DNA of 64,000 nt from Pseudomonas sp. SJZ074. GTDB lineage: Bacteria; Pseudomonadota; Gammaproteobacteria; Pseudomonadales; Pseudomonadaceae. Location of the stretch: positions 186,001-250,000 of the forward strand of contig NZ_VIUE01000001.1 in assembly GCF_007828215.1 (NCBI RefSeq), given 5' to 3'. The notes beneath the pieces were generated by a model. That model did not search any database and was not told the origin of the DNA. It saw nothing but the letters and a program-made list of their open reading frames with translations. A program made the position numbers and the translations under genes. This document shows positions 1 to 10,732 of this stretch, piece by piece; the first letter of the stretch is position 1; each line of letters begins with the position of its first letter.

Positions 1-1711
1 ACTGGTTGTCGATACGGCGCGATTCATGGCGCTCGGAAGCGATCACCTGCAAACCACCGGACTCGAGCACCTGCTGGTGACGCTTCTGCCAGTCGGCCTT
101 GATCTGCGCGATCTGCTCGGGGGTCGGGTTTTCCAGGGAGGCGACTTCCACTTCCCAGTTGCCGCCCAGCAGGATGTCGGTACCACGACCAGCCATGTTG
201 GTGGCGATGGTCAACGCACCCGGGCGACCGGCCTGGGCGATGATCTCGGCTTCCTTCTCGTGGAACTTGGCGTTGAGGACCTTGTGCTCGATGCCTTCCT
301 TGTTGAGCAATGCGGACATGTGCTCGGAGGTTTCGATGGTGGCGGTACCCACCAGGATCGGACGACCCTGGGCCATGCCGTCCTTGATGTCGTTGATGAT
401 CGCCGCGTACTTCTCTTCGGCGGTCAGGAACACCAGGTCGTTGTAGTCTTTACGCGCCAGCGGCTTGTTCGTCGGGATCACCACTACTTGCAGGCCGTAG
501 ATCTGGTGGAACTCGAACGCTTCGGTGTCGGCGGTACCGGTCATGCCGGACAGCTTGTTGTACAGGCGGAAGTAGTTCTGGAAGGTGGTCGAGGCCAGTG
601 TCTGGCTCTCGGCCTGGATATTCAGGCCTTCCTTGGCTTCGATGGCCTGGTGCAGGCCTTCGGACAGGCGACGGCCCGGCATGGTACGACCGGTGTGTTC
701 GTCGACCAGCACCACCTGGCCGTCCTGCACGATGTATTCGACGTTGCGATGGAACAGCTTGTGGGCACGCAGGCCGGCATAGACGTGGGTCAGCAGGCCT
801 AGGTTATGGGCCGAATACAGGCTTTCGCCTTCGGCCAGCAGGCCGACGCGGGTCAGCACTTCCTCGATGTACTGGTGGCCGGCTTCGTTGAGTTCGACCT
901 GACGGGTCTTCTCGTCAACGGTGAAGTGCCCGGCCTGGGTCACTTCGCCTTCCACTTCCTCGACGTGCAGCTTGAGCTGCGGGATCAACTTGTTGATCTC
1001 CATGTACAGCTTGGAGCTGTCCTCGGCCTGACCGGAAATGATCAGCGGGGTACGGGCTTCGTCGATGAGGATGGAGTCGACTTCGTCGATGACCGCGAAA
1101 TTGAGTTCGCGCTGGAATTTTTCTTCCAGGCTGAACGCCATGTTGTCGCGCAGGTAATCGAAACCGAATTCGTTGTTGGTGCCGTAGGTGATGTCGGCAG
1201 CGTAGGCGGCACGCTTCTCTTCCGGCGGTTGGAACGGCGTGACCACGCCGACGGTCAGCCCGAGGAATTCGTACAGCGGGCGCATCCAGTTGGCGTCGCG
1301 GCGAGCCAGGTAGTCGTTGACCGTCACCACATGCACGCCCTTGCCGGACAATGCGTTGAGGTAGACGCCCAGGGTCGCCACCAGGGTTTTACCCTCACCG
1401 GTGCGCATTTCGGCGATCTTGCCTTCGTGCAGGGTCATGCCGCCGATCAACTGGACGTCGAAGTGGCGCATGCCCATGACCCGCTTGCCGGCTTCGCGGG
1501 CAACCGCAAAGGCTTCGGGCAGGAGCTGGTCGAGGGTTTCCCCCTTGGCGATGCGGTCCTTGAATTCGGCAGTCTTGGCGCGTAACTGATCGTCCGAAAG
1601 GGCCACCATTTGCTCTTCGAAGGCATTGACGATCTGTACCGTCTTGAGCATGCGTTTGACTTCACGCTCGTTCTTGCTTCCAAAGAGTTTCTTTAACAAA
1701 GGCGCAAACAT
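1..1711 (-). CDS. secA: SecA preprotein translocase ATPase, N-terminal ~570 residues (3' end outside window)
   Basis: SecA is the peripheral ATPase that drives secretory proteins through SecYEG. The minus-strand frame opens with ATG at 1711 ([17 protein letters not shown]) and runs off the left edge, so only about 570 of the usual ~910 residues are visible. The Walker A motif [13 protein letters not shown] lies near residue 105 and the DEAD-type motif [16 protein letters not shown] follows around residue 210, both where SecA has them. NBD1 and the preprotein cross-linking domain are complete and NBD2 begins ([17 protein letters not shown]). The gene is divergent from dciA across about 300 bp. 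Nothing in the visible part is damaged. Confidence 0.98.
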   Translation of the reverse strand, partial: MFAPLLKKLFGSKNEREVKRMLKTVQIVNAFEEQMVALSDDQLRAKTAEFKDRIAKGETLDQLLPEAFAVAREAGKRVMGMRHFDVQLIGGMTLHEGKIAEMRTGEGKTLVATLGVYLNALSGKGVHVVTVNDYLARRDANWMRPLYEFLGLTVGVVTPFQPPEEKRAAYAADITYGTNNEFGFDYLRDNMAFSLEEKFQRELNFAVIDEVDSILIDEARTPLIISGQAEDSSKLYMEINKLIPQLKLHVEEVEGEVTQAGHFTVDEKTRQVELNEAGHQYIEEVLTRVGLLAEGESLYSAHNLGLLTHVYAGLRAHKLFHRNVEYIVQDGQVVLVDEHTGRTMPGRRLSEGLHQAIEAKEGLNIQAESQTLASTTFQNYFRLYNKLSGMTGTADTEAFEFHQIYGLQVVVIPTNKPLARKDYNDLVFLTAEEKYAAIINDIKDGMAQGRPILVGTATIETSEHMSALLNKEGIEHKVLNAKFHEKEAEIIAQAGRPGALTIATNMAGRGTDILLGGNWEVEVASLENPTPEQIAQIKADWQKRHQQVLESGGLQVIASERHESRRIDNQ

Positions 1712-2008
1712 ATCGGCAGGATCTTCCACACTAAAGGGATGGAGGGCGGCCCCATGAGTCGCCCGTGCAGCCCTCATGGCCGCATGCGAACGAGCATTCT
1801 ACCCGGAAACGATGGTGAGGAAAGTGGCGTTATCCACGATGCTGGCACAGCGCTGTGACGGGGCCCTCCTAAAATAAGGGCTTTTACGCGAAGTTCAACC
1901 CACAAAACGCATAACTTCCTACTGTTTGTGTGAGTAAACAGCCATTGCCCGAAGCGTACCTGGCACTTTCTGCTACCATGGCGCCTCTGTCACTCGCGGT
2001 ATACGTTC
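1712..2008. promoter_or_regulatory. divergent intergenic region secA / dciA
   Basis: This 297-bp spacer separates two divergent starts and must hold both promoters. A short hairpin (ccct-N..-aggg) is visible around 1863-1881. I see no convincing secM-like arrest peptide or other ORF in it and could not fix a -10/-35 pair. Confidence 0.4.
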
Positions 2009-2464
2009 ATGGCCTTCCGCCCCCTCCCAGCCAAGGCTCCCGCCGTTCTGTTGCGCGAAGCCAAACCGCTGAAAGCCATCTTCGGCCACGCCAGGCGCCT
2101 GGGCCATCTGCAACGCCTGCTGGACAGCCAGCTGCAGCCCGCCGCCCGCGAACACTGCCACGTGGCCTCCTGGCGCGAAGGCAGTTTGCTGTTGATCGTC
2201 ACGGACGGCCACTGGGCCACGCGCCTGCGCTACCAGCAAAAACGCCTGCTGCGTCAGCTACAGGCATTCGAGGAGTTTGCCAGCCTCACGCGGATTCTCT
2301 TCAAGGTGCAGCCCCCCACCGTACAGGTCGGGGCCAAGGGGCACACCCTGGACCTGTCCACCGACGCCGCCGAAACCATCCAGGCCACCGCGGACGGCAT
2401 CAGCGACCCGAGCCTGCGGGCAGCGCTGGAGCGGTTGGCGGCCCATGCCAGGGCCAAGCCCTGA
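2009..2464 (+). CDS. dciA: DciA-type (DUF721) replicative helicase loader
   Basis: This 151-residue protein begins MAFRPLPAKAPAVLLREAKPL and has the DUF721 pattern: a basic N-terminal segment, an L-Q-R-L-L-D-S-Q-L helix, then HCHVASWREGSLLLIVTDGHWATRLRY near residues 50-75, the KH-like core. DUF721 proteins (DciA) load the DnaB helicase in bacteria that lack DnaC, and in pseudomonads the gene typically sits head-to-head with secA, as here. It converges on the HerA-like gene, with a REPIN between them. The family call is firm; function is taken from the family. Confidence 0.88.
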   Translation: MAFRPLPAKAPAVLLREAKPLKAIFGHARRLGHLQRLLDSQLQPAAREHCHVASWREGSLLLIVTDGHWATRLRYQQKRLLRQLQAFEEFASLTRILFKVQPPTVQVGAKGHTLDLSTDAAETIQATADGISDPSLRAALERLAAHARAKP

Positions 2465-2488
2465 GTTCTCCGTCGGCAGGCTGGCCGC

Positions 2489-2559
2489 CATCGCGAGCAG
2501 GCTCGCTCCCCCGTTGAACCACTTGCGATCCCCTGTGGGAGCGAGCCTGCTCGCAATGA
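2489..2559. repeat. REPIN (inverted pair of REP palindromes)
   Basis: Two REP units face each other: atcgcgagcaggctcgctcc at 2490-2509 and its reverse complement type, gtgggagcgagcctgctcgc, at 2535-2554. The pair lies between the convergent genes dciA and the HerA-like gene, the usual place for Pseudomonas REPINs, and can form a hairpin in either transcript. Confidence 0.85.
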
Positions 2560-2577
2560 AGACACCTCGGTTCTCAG

Positions 2578-4059
2578 CTACCGCCGCTTACTCCCCCCCA
2601 GCAACGACCCCATCAATCCTCTCACTAACTGTCGTCCCAGTTGATTGGCCGCCTGGCGCATCGCCGATTTCAATGCCTGGCCTGCCGCCGTGCCAAGAAA
2701 CTCCCCGGCCTTTTCGGTAAAGCTCGGCTCCTCGGCCGCCGGTTTGCCTGGCGCCACTTCGGGCTCCAGGCCCTTGCGGCCCATCAGCACTTCATAGGCC
2801 GATTCGCGGTCAATGGGTTTATCGTAACGGCCCTGCAATGGCGAACGGGCGATCAATCCGGCTCGCTCGGCCTCGGTCAACGGCCCGATTCGCGACTGCG
2901 GCGGCGCCACCAACACCCGCCGGACCATCTCCGGCGTACCTTTTTCCTGCAGGGTGCCCACCAGGGCCTCGCCGATGCCCAGCTCGGTAAGCACCGCCAG
3001 GGCATCGAACTGCGGGTTTGGCCGGAAACCGTCCGCCACTGCCCGCAGGGATTTTTGTTCCTTGGCGGTAAAGGCCCGCAAGCCATGCTGGATGCGTAAT
3101 CCCAACTGCGCCAGGACATCGTCCGGCAGGTCACCTGGGGATTGCGTAACGAAGTACACCCCGACGCCTTTGGAGCGGATCAGGCGCACCACTTGCTCCA
3201 ACCGCTCCTGCAACGCCTTCGGCGTGCCGGCGAACAGCAGATGTGCCTCGTCGAAAAACAGCGCCAGCAGCGGTTTATCCGCATCGCCGCGCTCGGGCAA
3301 TTGCTCGAACAACTCGGCCAGTAGCCACAACAGGAACGTCGCGTAGACCTTGGGCGCCTCGTGGACCAGGCGACTGGCGTCCAGCAAATGAATGCGGCCG
3401 CGGCCGTCGCCGTCCGGATGCAGGATGTCTTCGAGCTGCAAGGCCGGCTCGCCAAACAACGCGTCGGCCCCCTGTTGTTCCAGTGTGGACAAGCGCCGCA
3501 ACAGCGCCTGGCTGGAGCCGGTGGTCATCAGCGCCGCATCGTCCCCCAACAGTGCCGGGTTGTCCTTGAGGTGATTGAGCAGCGCCTTCAGGTCCTTGAG
3601 GTCCAGCAACAACAGGCCTTCACGATCCGCCACTTTGAACGCGGCGTACAACGCAGCCTGCTGGCTGTCGGTCAACTCCAGCAGGCTGCCGAGCAACAAC
3701 GGCCCCATCTCGCTCAGGGTGGTGCGCAGTGGGTGACCGGACTGGCCGTGAACGTCCCACAGGGTCACTGGGTAGGCCCGGGGCCTGTGCTCGAGCCAGG
3801 GCATGCTGGCAATGCGCTCGGCGACTTTGCCCTGGGGGTTGCCGGCGGCGCCGAGTCCGCACAGGTCGCCTTTGATGTCTGCCGCGAATACGGCCACGCC
3901 GGCATCGCTGAAGGCTTCGGCCAGGCGTTGCAGGGTGACGGTCTTGCCGGTGCCGGTGGCGCCTGCCACCAGGCCATGACGGTTCGCCAGGCGCATGGCC
4001 TGGCCAATGGGCTGGCCGGTAAGGTCGGCCCCGATAACGAGTTGCAGTGAGTCAGGCAT
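2578..4059 (-). CDS. HerA/YjgR-like NTPase (DUF853 family)
   Basis: A 493-residue P-loop NTPase. The start at 4059 (MPDSLQLVIGADLTGQPIG) has an AGGTGA ribosome site just upstream; the frame stays open a further 51 codons, but that stretch does not look coding. Walker A GATGTGKTVTLQ lies near residue 35 and Walker B LLALFFDEAHLLF near residue 270. These and the central RGRIHLLDASRL segment match the DUF853/YjgR group of HerA-like ATPases. The C-terminus is a basic, alanine-rich tail ending LGGSKRR. Members of the wider family pump or translocate DNA, but YjgR has no settled role, so I give none. Transcribed alone. Confidence 0.85.
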   Translation of the reverse strand: MPDSLQLVIGADLTGQPIGQAMRLANRHGLVAGATGTGKTVTLQRLAEAFSDAGVAVFAADIKGDLCGLGAAGNPQGKVAERIASMPWLEHRPRAYPVTLWDVHGQSGHPLRTTLSEMGPLLLGSLLELTDSQQAALYAAFKVADREGLLLLDLKDLKALLNHLKDNPALLGDDAALMTTGSSQALLRRLSTLEQQGADALFGEPALQLEDILHPDGDGRGRIHLLDASRLVHEAPKVYATFLLWLLAELFEQLPERGDADKPLLALFFDEAHLLFAGTPKALQERLEQVVRLIRSKGVGVYFVTQSPGDLPDDVLAQLGLRIQHGLRAFTAKEQKSLRAVADGFRPNPQFDALAVLTELGIGEALVGTLQEKGTPEMVRRVLVAPPQSRIGPLTEAERAGLIARSPLQGRYDKPIDRESAYEVLMGRKGLEPEVAPGKPAAEEPSFTEKAGEFLGTAAGQALKSAMRQAANQLGRQLVRGLMGSLLGGSKRR

Positions 4060-4247
4060 GTGGTCACCTGTGATTAATTTCTGGCCAAGTTGGCCGATAT
4101 AAGAAGCGACAGACCTCAGTGAAAAACACGGTCGGATAATTCCCCAGGGAGAGAAGGAAATATCAGAGCTTTCAACACGGCGCCTTTTTTCGAACTTTTC
4201 ATATAAAAGCACGCCCAGAGCTATAAGACTCCGCGGAACCCCGAGCC

Positions 4248-6137
4248 ATGAACAAAAACCTGCGCTTCAGCCATAAAATCCTGATTGCCGCCGCACTGAT
4301 CGTCATAGCGGCCTTCGCTTCATTTACCGCCTACAACGATTACCTGCAACGCAACGCCATCCGTGACGACCTCGACAGCTACCTGCATGAAATGAGTGAC
4401 GTCACGGCCAGTAACATCCAGACCTGGCTGAGCGGCCGTATCCTGCTGATCGAAAACCTGGCCCAGAATATCGCCGTCACGCCAGACCAGGCCGGCGTCA
4501 CCCGCCTGCTGGAACAGAAAGCGCTGACTTCCACCTTCATGGCGTCCTACCTGGGCGATGCCAAGGGCAGCTTTATCATACGCCCCGATGCGAAGATACC
4601 CGACGGTTTCGATCCACGGGTGCGCCCCTGGTACAAAGGTGCCGAAAGCAGCGCCACGGCTACCCTGACCGAGCCCTACATCGATGCCGCCAGCGGCGGA
4701 CTGATCATCTCCATCGCCAGCGCCTCCAGGAACAACGGACAAAGTGTCGGCGTGGTAGGTGGCGACCTGAGCCTGCAAACCATCATCGACAACCTCAAGA
4801 CCGTGGATTTCGATGGCATGGGCTACGCCTACCTGGTCAGCGCCGACGGCAAGATCCTGGTACATCCCGATAAAGCCCTGGTCATGAAGACGCTGACCGA
4901 TGCCTATCCGCAAAACACACCGAAGATCAGCGACCAGATCAACGAAGTCGAGGTCGACGGCCATACGCGCATCGTCACCTTCACGCCGATCAAGGGCCTG
5001 CCCTCGGTGAACTGGTACGTCGGTGTGTCGGTCGACAAGGATCAGGCCTACTCGATGCTCAGCAATTTCCGAACCTCGGCGGTGATTGCCACTGTCATTG
5101 CCGTGGTTTTCATTATCGCGCTGCTGAGCATGCTGATCCGCCTCCTGATCCAACCATTGCATGTCATGACCCGGGCCATGGAGGACATCGCCGACGGCGA
5201 GGGCGACCTGACCAAACGTCTGACGATCCAGAACCAGGACGAATTCGGCATCCTGGGCACCGCGTTCAATCGCTTCGTGGAGCGCATCCACAGGTCGATT
5301 CGCGAAGTGTCTTGCGCCACCGAACACGTCAACGAAGTCGCCTTACGCGTGGTGAGCGCCTCGAATTCGTCGATGGTCAACTCCGACGAACAGTCCAGCC
5401 GGACCAACAGCGTCGCCGCCGCCATCAACCAATTGGGCGCCGCCGCCCAGGAAATCGCCCGCAACGCCGCCCAGGCCTCCCATCAGGCCAGCGATGCCCG
5501 CGGCCTGGCGGAAGACGGCCAGCAAGTGGTGGACCGCAGCATTGCCGCGATGAACCGGCTGTCCGACCTGCTGAGCACCTCAAGCAGCAACATCGAATCG
5601 CTCAATAGCAAGACCGTGAACATCGGCCAGATTCTGGAAGTGATCACCAGCATTTCCCAACAGACCAACCTGCTGGCCCTCAACGCGGCGATCGAAGCCG
5701 CCCGGGCAGGTGAGGCCGGACGCGGTTTTGCCGTGGTGGCCGATGAGGTGCGCAACCTGGCCCATCGCACCCAGGAGTCGGCGCAACAGGTGCAGACCAT
5801 GATCGAGGAATTGCAGGTCGGCGCGCGGGCGTCGGTCACGACCATGAATGACAGCCAGCGCCACAGTCAGGAGAGCGTGGAGATCGCCAACCAGGCTGGC
5901 GAACGCCTGAACAGCGTGACCTTGCGCATCAGTGAAATCGACGGCATGAACCAGTCGGTGGCCACGGCCACCGAGGAGCAGACGGCCGTAGTGGAATCGA
6001 TCAACGTGGACATCACCGAGATCAACACCCTGAACCAGGAAGGTGTGGAAAACCTGCAATCCACCTTGCGCGCGTGCTCCGATCTTGAGCGGCAGGCGGC
6101 GCGGCTCAAACAGTTGGTAGGCAGTTTCCGTATCTAG
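4248..6137 (+). CDS. methyl-accepting chemotaxis receptor, PctA/CtaA-like (dCache amino-acid type)
   Basis: A 629-residue transmembrane chemoreceptor, the same length as P. aeruginosa PctA by my recollection. Residues ~10-30 are the first membrane helix. The periplasmic double Cache domain (to ~275) contains [11 protein letters not shown] and later PYIDAASGG, which fit the R-x-W-Y...Y-x-D pattern of amino-acid-binding dCache receptors. A second helix ([18 protein letters not shown]) is followed by HAMP and a full cytoplasmic signalling hairpin, with the conserved tip [20 protein letters not shown]. In P. aeruginosa the pct genes sit close to purU and mvaT, as here. The ligand is predicted, not shown. 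Confidence 0.88.
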   Translation: MNKNLRFSHKILIAAALIVIAAFASFTAYNDYLQRNAIRDDLDSYLHEMSDVTASNIQTWLSGRILLIENLAQNIAVTPDQAGVTRLLEQKALTSTFMASYLGDAKGSFIIRPDAKIPDGFDPRVRPWYKGAESSATATLTEPYIDAASGGLIISIASASRNNGQSVGVVGGDLSLQTIIDNLKTVDFDGMGYAYLVSADGKILVHPDKALVMKTLTDAYPQNTPKISDQINEVEVDGHTRIVTFTPIKGLPSVNWYVGVSVDKDQAYSMLSNFRTSAVIATVIAVVFIIALLSMLIRLLIQPLHVMTRAMEDIADGEGDLTKRLTIQNQDEFGILGTAFNRFVERIHRSIREVSCATEHVNEVALRVVSASNSSMVNSDEQSSRTNSVAAAINQLGAAAQEIARNAAQASHQASDARGLAEDGQQVVDRSIAAMNRLSDLLSTSSSNIESLNSKTVNIGQILEVITSISQQTNLLALNAAIEAARAGEAGRGFAVVADEVRNLAHRTQESAQQVQTMIEELQVGARASVTTMNDSQRHSQESVEIANQAGERLNSVTLRISEIDGMNQSVATATEEQTAVVESINVDITEINTLNQEGVENLQSTLRACSDLERQAARLKQLVGSFRI

Positions 6138-6221
6138 CGCACCCAAGGGCCCTTTCGCGAGCAAAGCCCGCACCACATTGGATTTCCGGTGAGGCACACA
6201 GGCTACGACCGGCCCCAACCC

Positions 6222-6312
6222 CCTGTGGGAGCGGGCTTGCTCGCGAAAGCGGTGGGTCGGCTGAAGTGATGCTGGATGAAAAGCCGCCATCGCGAGCCCG
6301 CTCGCGATGGGC
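6222..6312. repeat. REPIN between chemoreceptor and glycosyltransferase genes
   Basis: A REP unit gtgggagcgggcttgctcgc starts at 6226, and 6289-6308 is a self-complementary atcgcgagc-cc-gctcgcgat palindrome. A third, decayed copy (tttcgcgagcaaagcccgc) lies at 6152-6170 just after the chemoreceptor stop. Confidence 0.75.
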
Positions 6313-6413
6313 CCTCCAGACCATCCATTGCTTCGCTGCCACCACAACCCAACCGAACATCTATTCTTCATAAAGGTCAACACAGGAGAACACAGACCGG
6401 AGGGATGTTCATC

Positions 6414-7526
6414 GTGCATATAGCGGACATAACCATGTTCTACGCCCCCGCCAGCGGAGGCGTGCGCACTTATCTGGATGCCAAGCACCGTCGCCTGGGG
6501 GATCGGCCCGGCATCCGCCACAGTCTGCTGATTCCCGGCGCGCATTTGAGCGAGCAGGATGGGATCTATAAGGTGCCCGCCCCTGCGCTGCCCTTCGGCA
6601 AGGGCTACCGCTTCCCGTTGCGCCTGGCGCCCTGGCGCAATGCCCTGCGCGACCTGCAACCAGACCTGATCGAAGTCGGCGACCCCTACCTCACCGCCTG
6701 GGCCGCACTGGACGCCCGACGCCAGCTGGACGTGCCGGTCATCGGGTTCTATCACTCCGACCTGCCCCTGCTGGTGAGCAATCGCATGGGCAATTGGTTC
6801 ACCCCTAACATCGAAGCCTATGTCAGCAAGTTGTACGGCAATTTCGACCGGGTCCTGGCTCCCAGCCAGGTCATGGCCGACAAGCTGGCCGGGTTGGGTG
6901 TGCGTAATGTCCATGTGCAGCCATTGGGCGTGGACCTCCAGACCTTCAACCCCGGCGCCCGCGACCCGGAACTGCGGGCCGAGCTGGGCATTGCCGAAGA
7001 CACACGTCTGCTGATCTTCGCCGGACGCGGTTCCAAGGAAAAGAACCTGCCGGTGCTGCTCAAATGCATGAAACGCCTGGGCGAGCGCTACCACCTGCTG
7101 CTGGTGGGCTCGTCAATGCCTGCCATCGTGCCGGACAACGTCACCGTGATTGATGCGTTCCGTCCGGCGCCGCAAGTTGCCCGGCTGATGGCCAGCGCCG
7201 ACGCCCTGCTGCATGCCGGCGATCAGGAAACCTTCGGCCTGGTGATCCTCGAAGCCATGGCCAGCGGCATTCCAGTGGTGGCGGTCGCGGCTGGGGCATT
7301 CACCGAAATAGTCCACGAAGACTGCGGCCTGTTGTGCGCGCCGAATAATCCACAGGCCATGGCCAATGCCGTGCGGCAGCTCTTCGCCGAAGGTTGCCAG
7401 CGCCGCGGCTTGCTGGCGCGTCGCCATGTCGAGCGTCATTACGCCTGGGATTCAGTGGTCAACAGCCTGCTCGGGCACTATTACGCGGTGCTCGGCGAAC
7501 AGCTGCCGTTACAGGCCAATGGTTGA
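6414..7526 (+). CDS. GT4-family glycosyltransferase
   Basis: A 370-residue GT-B fold glycosyltransferase. An N-terminal acceptor half (HIADITMFYAPASGGVRTY) is followed by the GT4 donor-site half, including LIFAGRGSKEKNLPVLL and HAGDQETFGLVILEAMASGIP, whose E-x7-E type motif binds the nucleotide sugar. Start: GGAGG at 6399-6403 directly abuts an ATG at 6405, which is too close for initiation, but lies 10 nt ahead of GTG 6414, so I prefer the GTG. It is the first gene of a tight operon with a deacetylase and a flippase-like protein. The order resembles PA4311-PA4313 of P. aeruginosa by memory. Substrate unknown. Confidence 0.85.
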   Translation: MHIADITMFYAPASGGVRTYLDAKHRRLGDRPGIRHSLLIPGAHLSEQDGIYKVPAPALPFGKGYRFPLRLAPWRNALRDLQPDLIEVGDPYLTAWAALDARRQLDVPVIGFYHSDLPLLVSNRMGNWFTPNIEAYVSKLYGNFDRVLAPSQVMADKLAGLGVRNVHVQPLGVDLQTFNPGARDPELRAELGIAEDTRLLIFAGRGSKEKNLPVLLKCMKRLGERYHLLLVGSSMPAIVPDNVTVIDAFRPAPQVARLMASADALLHAGDQETFGLVILEAMASGIPVVAVAAGAFTEIVHEDCGLLCAPNNPQAMANAVRQLFAEGCQRRGLLARRHVERHYAWDSVVNSLLGHYYAVLGEQLPLQANG

Positions 7527-7542
7527 GATGAGGTCCGTGCCG

Positions 7543-8310
7543 ATGAATCGCTCACCCAGTGTATTACTGGTCTTGCATGATGTGGCACCGCAAACCTGGC
7601 CCGACTACCAGCCCTTCGTCGAAGCCGTCGACGCTCTCGGTCATGTACCGATGACCTGGCTGGTGGTGCCGGATTTCCATCACACCAATGCGCTGGACGA
7701 TCATCCGGGCTTCCGGCGCCTGCTCGACAGCCGGGTCGAGCGCGGCGACGAATTGGTGCTGCACGGCTACTACCATTGCGACGACGGCCCACCGGCCCGC
7801 CACCCCAAGGACTGGTTCATGCGCCGGGTCTACACCCATGAGGGCGAGTTTTACAACCTGTCCGAGGAAGCCGCCCTCGCTCGCTTGCGCGCCGGGATCG
7901 AAACCTTTGAGCGTTATCAATGGCCACTGGAAGGCTTCGTTGCCCCGGCCTGGTTGATGAGCGAAGGCACGCGTCAGGCCTTGCGCCAGTTACCGTTGAG
8001 CTACACCAGCGATACCCGGCATCTGTACCGCTTGCCTGATTTCACCCCCATCGACGCCCCAGGGCTGGTCTGGAGCGCCCGCAGTGCCTGGCGCCGTGGT
8101 TTGTCGAAAGTGCTCAGCGACCAGCGCGAACAGCGTTGGCGCCAGGCGCCGGTGATTCGCCTGGGCCTGCACCCGGTCGATATGCGCCATCGGTTTTCCC
8201 GGGACTATTGGTTGCGAACCCTTGAGCGCCTGCTCGACGACGGTCGCATACCGATGACCAAGGCCGGGTGGCTGGCCACCCAAGGCCTGCGACTCGACCG
8301 CGCCGCATGA
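7543..8310 (+). CDS. polysaccharide-deacetylase-like protein (DUF2334)
   Basis: A 255-residue protein starting MNRSPSVLLVLHDVAPQTWPDY. The HD of LHDVAP, WLVVPDFHH and the LHGYYHCD motif near residue 75 are metal-ligand features of the NodB-like deacetylase fold, as seen in DUF2334 proteins. The ATG at 7543 has TGAGGT nine bases upstream; an in-frame ATG at 7528 overlaps no better signal. The stop overlaps the next start (ATGA, 8307-8310), so it is probably translated with its neighbours. With the glycosyltransferase it likely works on a cell-envelope or secreted glycan; the substrate cannot be read from sequence. Confidence 0.8.
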   Translation: MNRSPSVLLVLHDVAPQTWPDYQPFVEAVDALGHVPMTWLVVPDFHHTNALDDHPGFRRLLDSRVERGDELVLHGYYHCDDGPPARHPKDWFMRRVYTHEGEFYNLSEEAALARLRAGIETFERYQWPLEGFVAPAWLMSEGTRQALRQLPLSYTSDTRHLYRLPDFTPIDAPGLVWSARSAWRRGLSKVLSDQREQRWRQAPVIRLGLHPVDMRHRFSRDYWLRTLERLLDDGRIPMTKAGWLATQGLRLDRAA

Positions 8311-9302
8311 AACGGCTGATCTGGCTGGCTGCGGCGCTGCTCACGGCGTTGTTGGTGCCCCTGCTGGTGGGCGGCGGAGAAATGTGGTCACGGGTGCAGC
8401 GCTTTCCCTTGTCATTGCTGTTGAGCATGCTGGGCATGGTCGGGCTGTGCTGGGCGCTGAACGCTGTGCGCCTGCGCCTGCTGCTGGGTGAACAACGTGG
8501 GTGCATCGGCGGGCTGAAAAGCATCGGCGTAGTGATGTCCACCGAATTCGCCATGTGCGCAACGCCCGGCGGCAGCGGCGGGCCGTTGACGCTGATGGCC
8601 CTGCTGGGCCGCAACGGCGTGCGCCCGGCCCACGCCAGCGCGGTGTTCGCCATGGATCAGTTGAGCGACCTGCTGTTCTTCCTCTGCGCGCTGGTGGGCA
8701 TCTTGCTGTATGCACTGTTCCAGAATCTCAGCCAGCGCATGGAATGGATGCTGGCGCTGAGCGCGTTTTCGCTGTTCGGCGGGCTGATCGGCTGTGCGTT
8801 GGTGGCGCGCTACCATCGCTGGCTGATCCTGCTGGGCGCCAGGCTGCTGCGACATTTGCGCGTCAAAGCCACTACCCGCCGCCGCTGGGGGCGCAAGATC
8901 CTGAATTTCCTGGCGGCGTTCACCACGACGCTGAAACTGCCCAGGCAGACGCTCTTCCAGGTATTCGGCCTGACCTGCCTGCATTGGGCCTTGCGGTATA
9001 GCGTGCTCTACCTGGCGCTGAAGGGGTTGGGGGCGGATCTGCAATGGGCCTGGAGTTTCCTGGTCCAGATGCTGTCCCTCAGCGCAGGGCAATTCAGCCT
9101 GTTGCCCGGCGGCGCCGGGGCCGCGGAGGTGACCTCGGCCGCACTGCTGGCGCCGATGGTGGGCAAGTCCACCGCGGCGGCGGCGATCCTGATCTGGCGG
9201 GCGGTAACCTACTACTTTTACCTGGTGGCTGGCGGGCCAGTGTTCTTCCTGATGGTGGGGCGTCCGTTGATCAAGAAGCTGATGAAGCTCAGAGAAGCCT
9301 GA
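8307..9302 (+). CDS. flippase-like multi-pass membrane protein (LPG synthase TM / UPF0104 type)
   Basis: A 331-residue integral membrane protein with about eight hydrophobic helices. It begins MKRLIWLAAALLTALLVPLLVGG and carries the MSTEFAMCATPGGSGGPLTLMALL and SLSAGQFSLLPGGAGAAEV signatures of the lysylphosphatidylglycerol-synthase membrane region (UPF0104). No catalytic soluble domain is attached, so it is not MprF itself. ATGA overlap with the upstream deacetylase. Relatives are thought to move lipids or lipid-linked sugars, which fits a glycosyltransferase operon, but this is inference. Confidence 0.8.
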   Translation: MKRLIWLAAALLTALLVPLLVGGGEMWSRVQRFPLSLLLSMLGMVGLCWALNAVRLRLLLGEQRGCIGGLKSIGVVMSTEFAMCATPGGSGGPLTLMALLGRNGVRPAHASAVFAMDQLSDLLFFLCALVGILLYALFQNLSQRMEWMLALSAFSLFGGLIGCALVARYHRWLILLGARLLRHLRVKATTRRRWGRKILNFLAAFTTTLKLPRQTLFQVFGLTCLHWALRYSVLYLALKGLGADLQWAWSFLVQMLSLSAGQFSLLPGGAGAAEVTSAALLAPMVGKSTAAAAILIWRAVTYYFYLVAGGPVFFLMVGRPLIKKLMKLREA

Positions 9303-9315
9303 AGCGGTCGATGGC

Positions 9316-9480
9316 CTACTCGGCATCGTCCTGGGGATGGGTTTGTTGCCAGAGTTCGGCGGCGTCGGGAAACTCCGTGCCGTCCTCCGGCCCCAGCTCT
9401 TCGGGATCGTAGCGGCTCAGGCAACCCTCACCGAGGGTGGCCGGGGCCTTGGAGGTGGCTTTGTCCAGTGGATCGGTCAT
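9316..9480 (-). CDS. 54-residue conserved small protein, function unknown
   Basis: The reverse strand encodes MTDPLDKATSKAPATLGEG and continues through SRYDPEELGPEDGTEF to a stop at 9316-9318. The protein is short, acidic and proline-rich with no hydrophobic segment. The start at 9480 is preceded by TGAGGC at a good distance; an in-frame ATG at 9492 is an alternative. I recall near-identical small ORFs in other Pseudomonas genomes at this place, and its codon use is typical. It ends 14 bp from the convergent flippase-like gene. Confidence 0.72.
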   Translation of the reverse strand: MTDPLDKATSKAPATLGEGCLSRYDPEELGPEDGTEFPDAAELWQQTHPQDDAE

Positions 9481-9532
9481 GGCGTGCCTCATGAAGAGCC
9501 TCTGTCAGCCAAATAATAGACAGCACAGAACT

Positions 9533-9562
9533 TTGTGGCGGGGATAAATCCCCTCGCCACAA
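9533..9562. repeat. REP palindrome of the TGTGGCGAGGGGAT class
   Basis: ttgtggcggggat and atcccctcgccacaa form an imperfect palindrome between the 54-aa gene and the end of purU. A longer relative is at 45455-45520. Confidence 0.7.
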
Positions 9563-9589
9563 GAGTTCCTGGTTGACCGGGTTCCGAAA

Positions 9590-10438
<849 letters not shown>

Positions 10439-10732
10439 TAGAGAACTCCAGAACTTCGCAAAGGCGGCCATTCTAGCCATTGCGCAGCAAAACTGCAGTA
10501 TTGAGTGACAGGCCGAGCCCTTCGGGCAGCGAGCGGGTTGGCTCCGGGGCAAGCGCTTATATTGTGTATGGATGTGAAAACCGGTGAGGGTATTTAACTG
10601 CGAGGCCCTTTTTTGTGGCCTGGCACTAAGTAATTAAATAAAAGCCTGCTTAAATGTTTACTTGATGAAACTGTCTGATTACTATTGCCACACTGTCTCC
10701 TTGTCCGCAGCGCCCTACATAAGGTAGTCCCC

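Noticed and set aside
26..1589. Long plus-strand open frames over the first 1.6 kb
   Set aside because: They are antisense to secA, whose minus-strand product is unmistakable; high GC keeps the opposite frames open.
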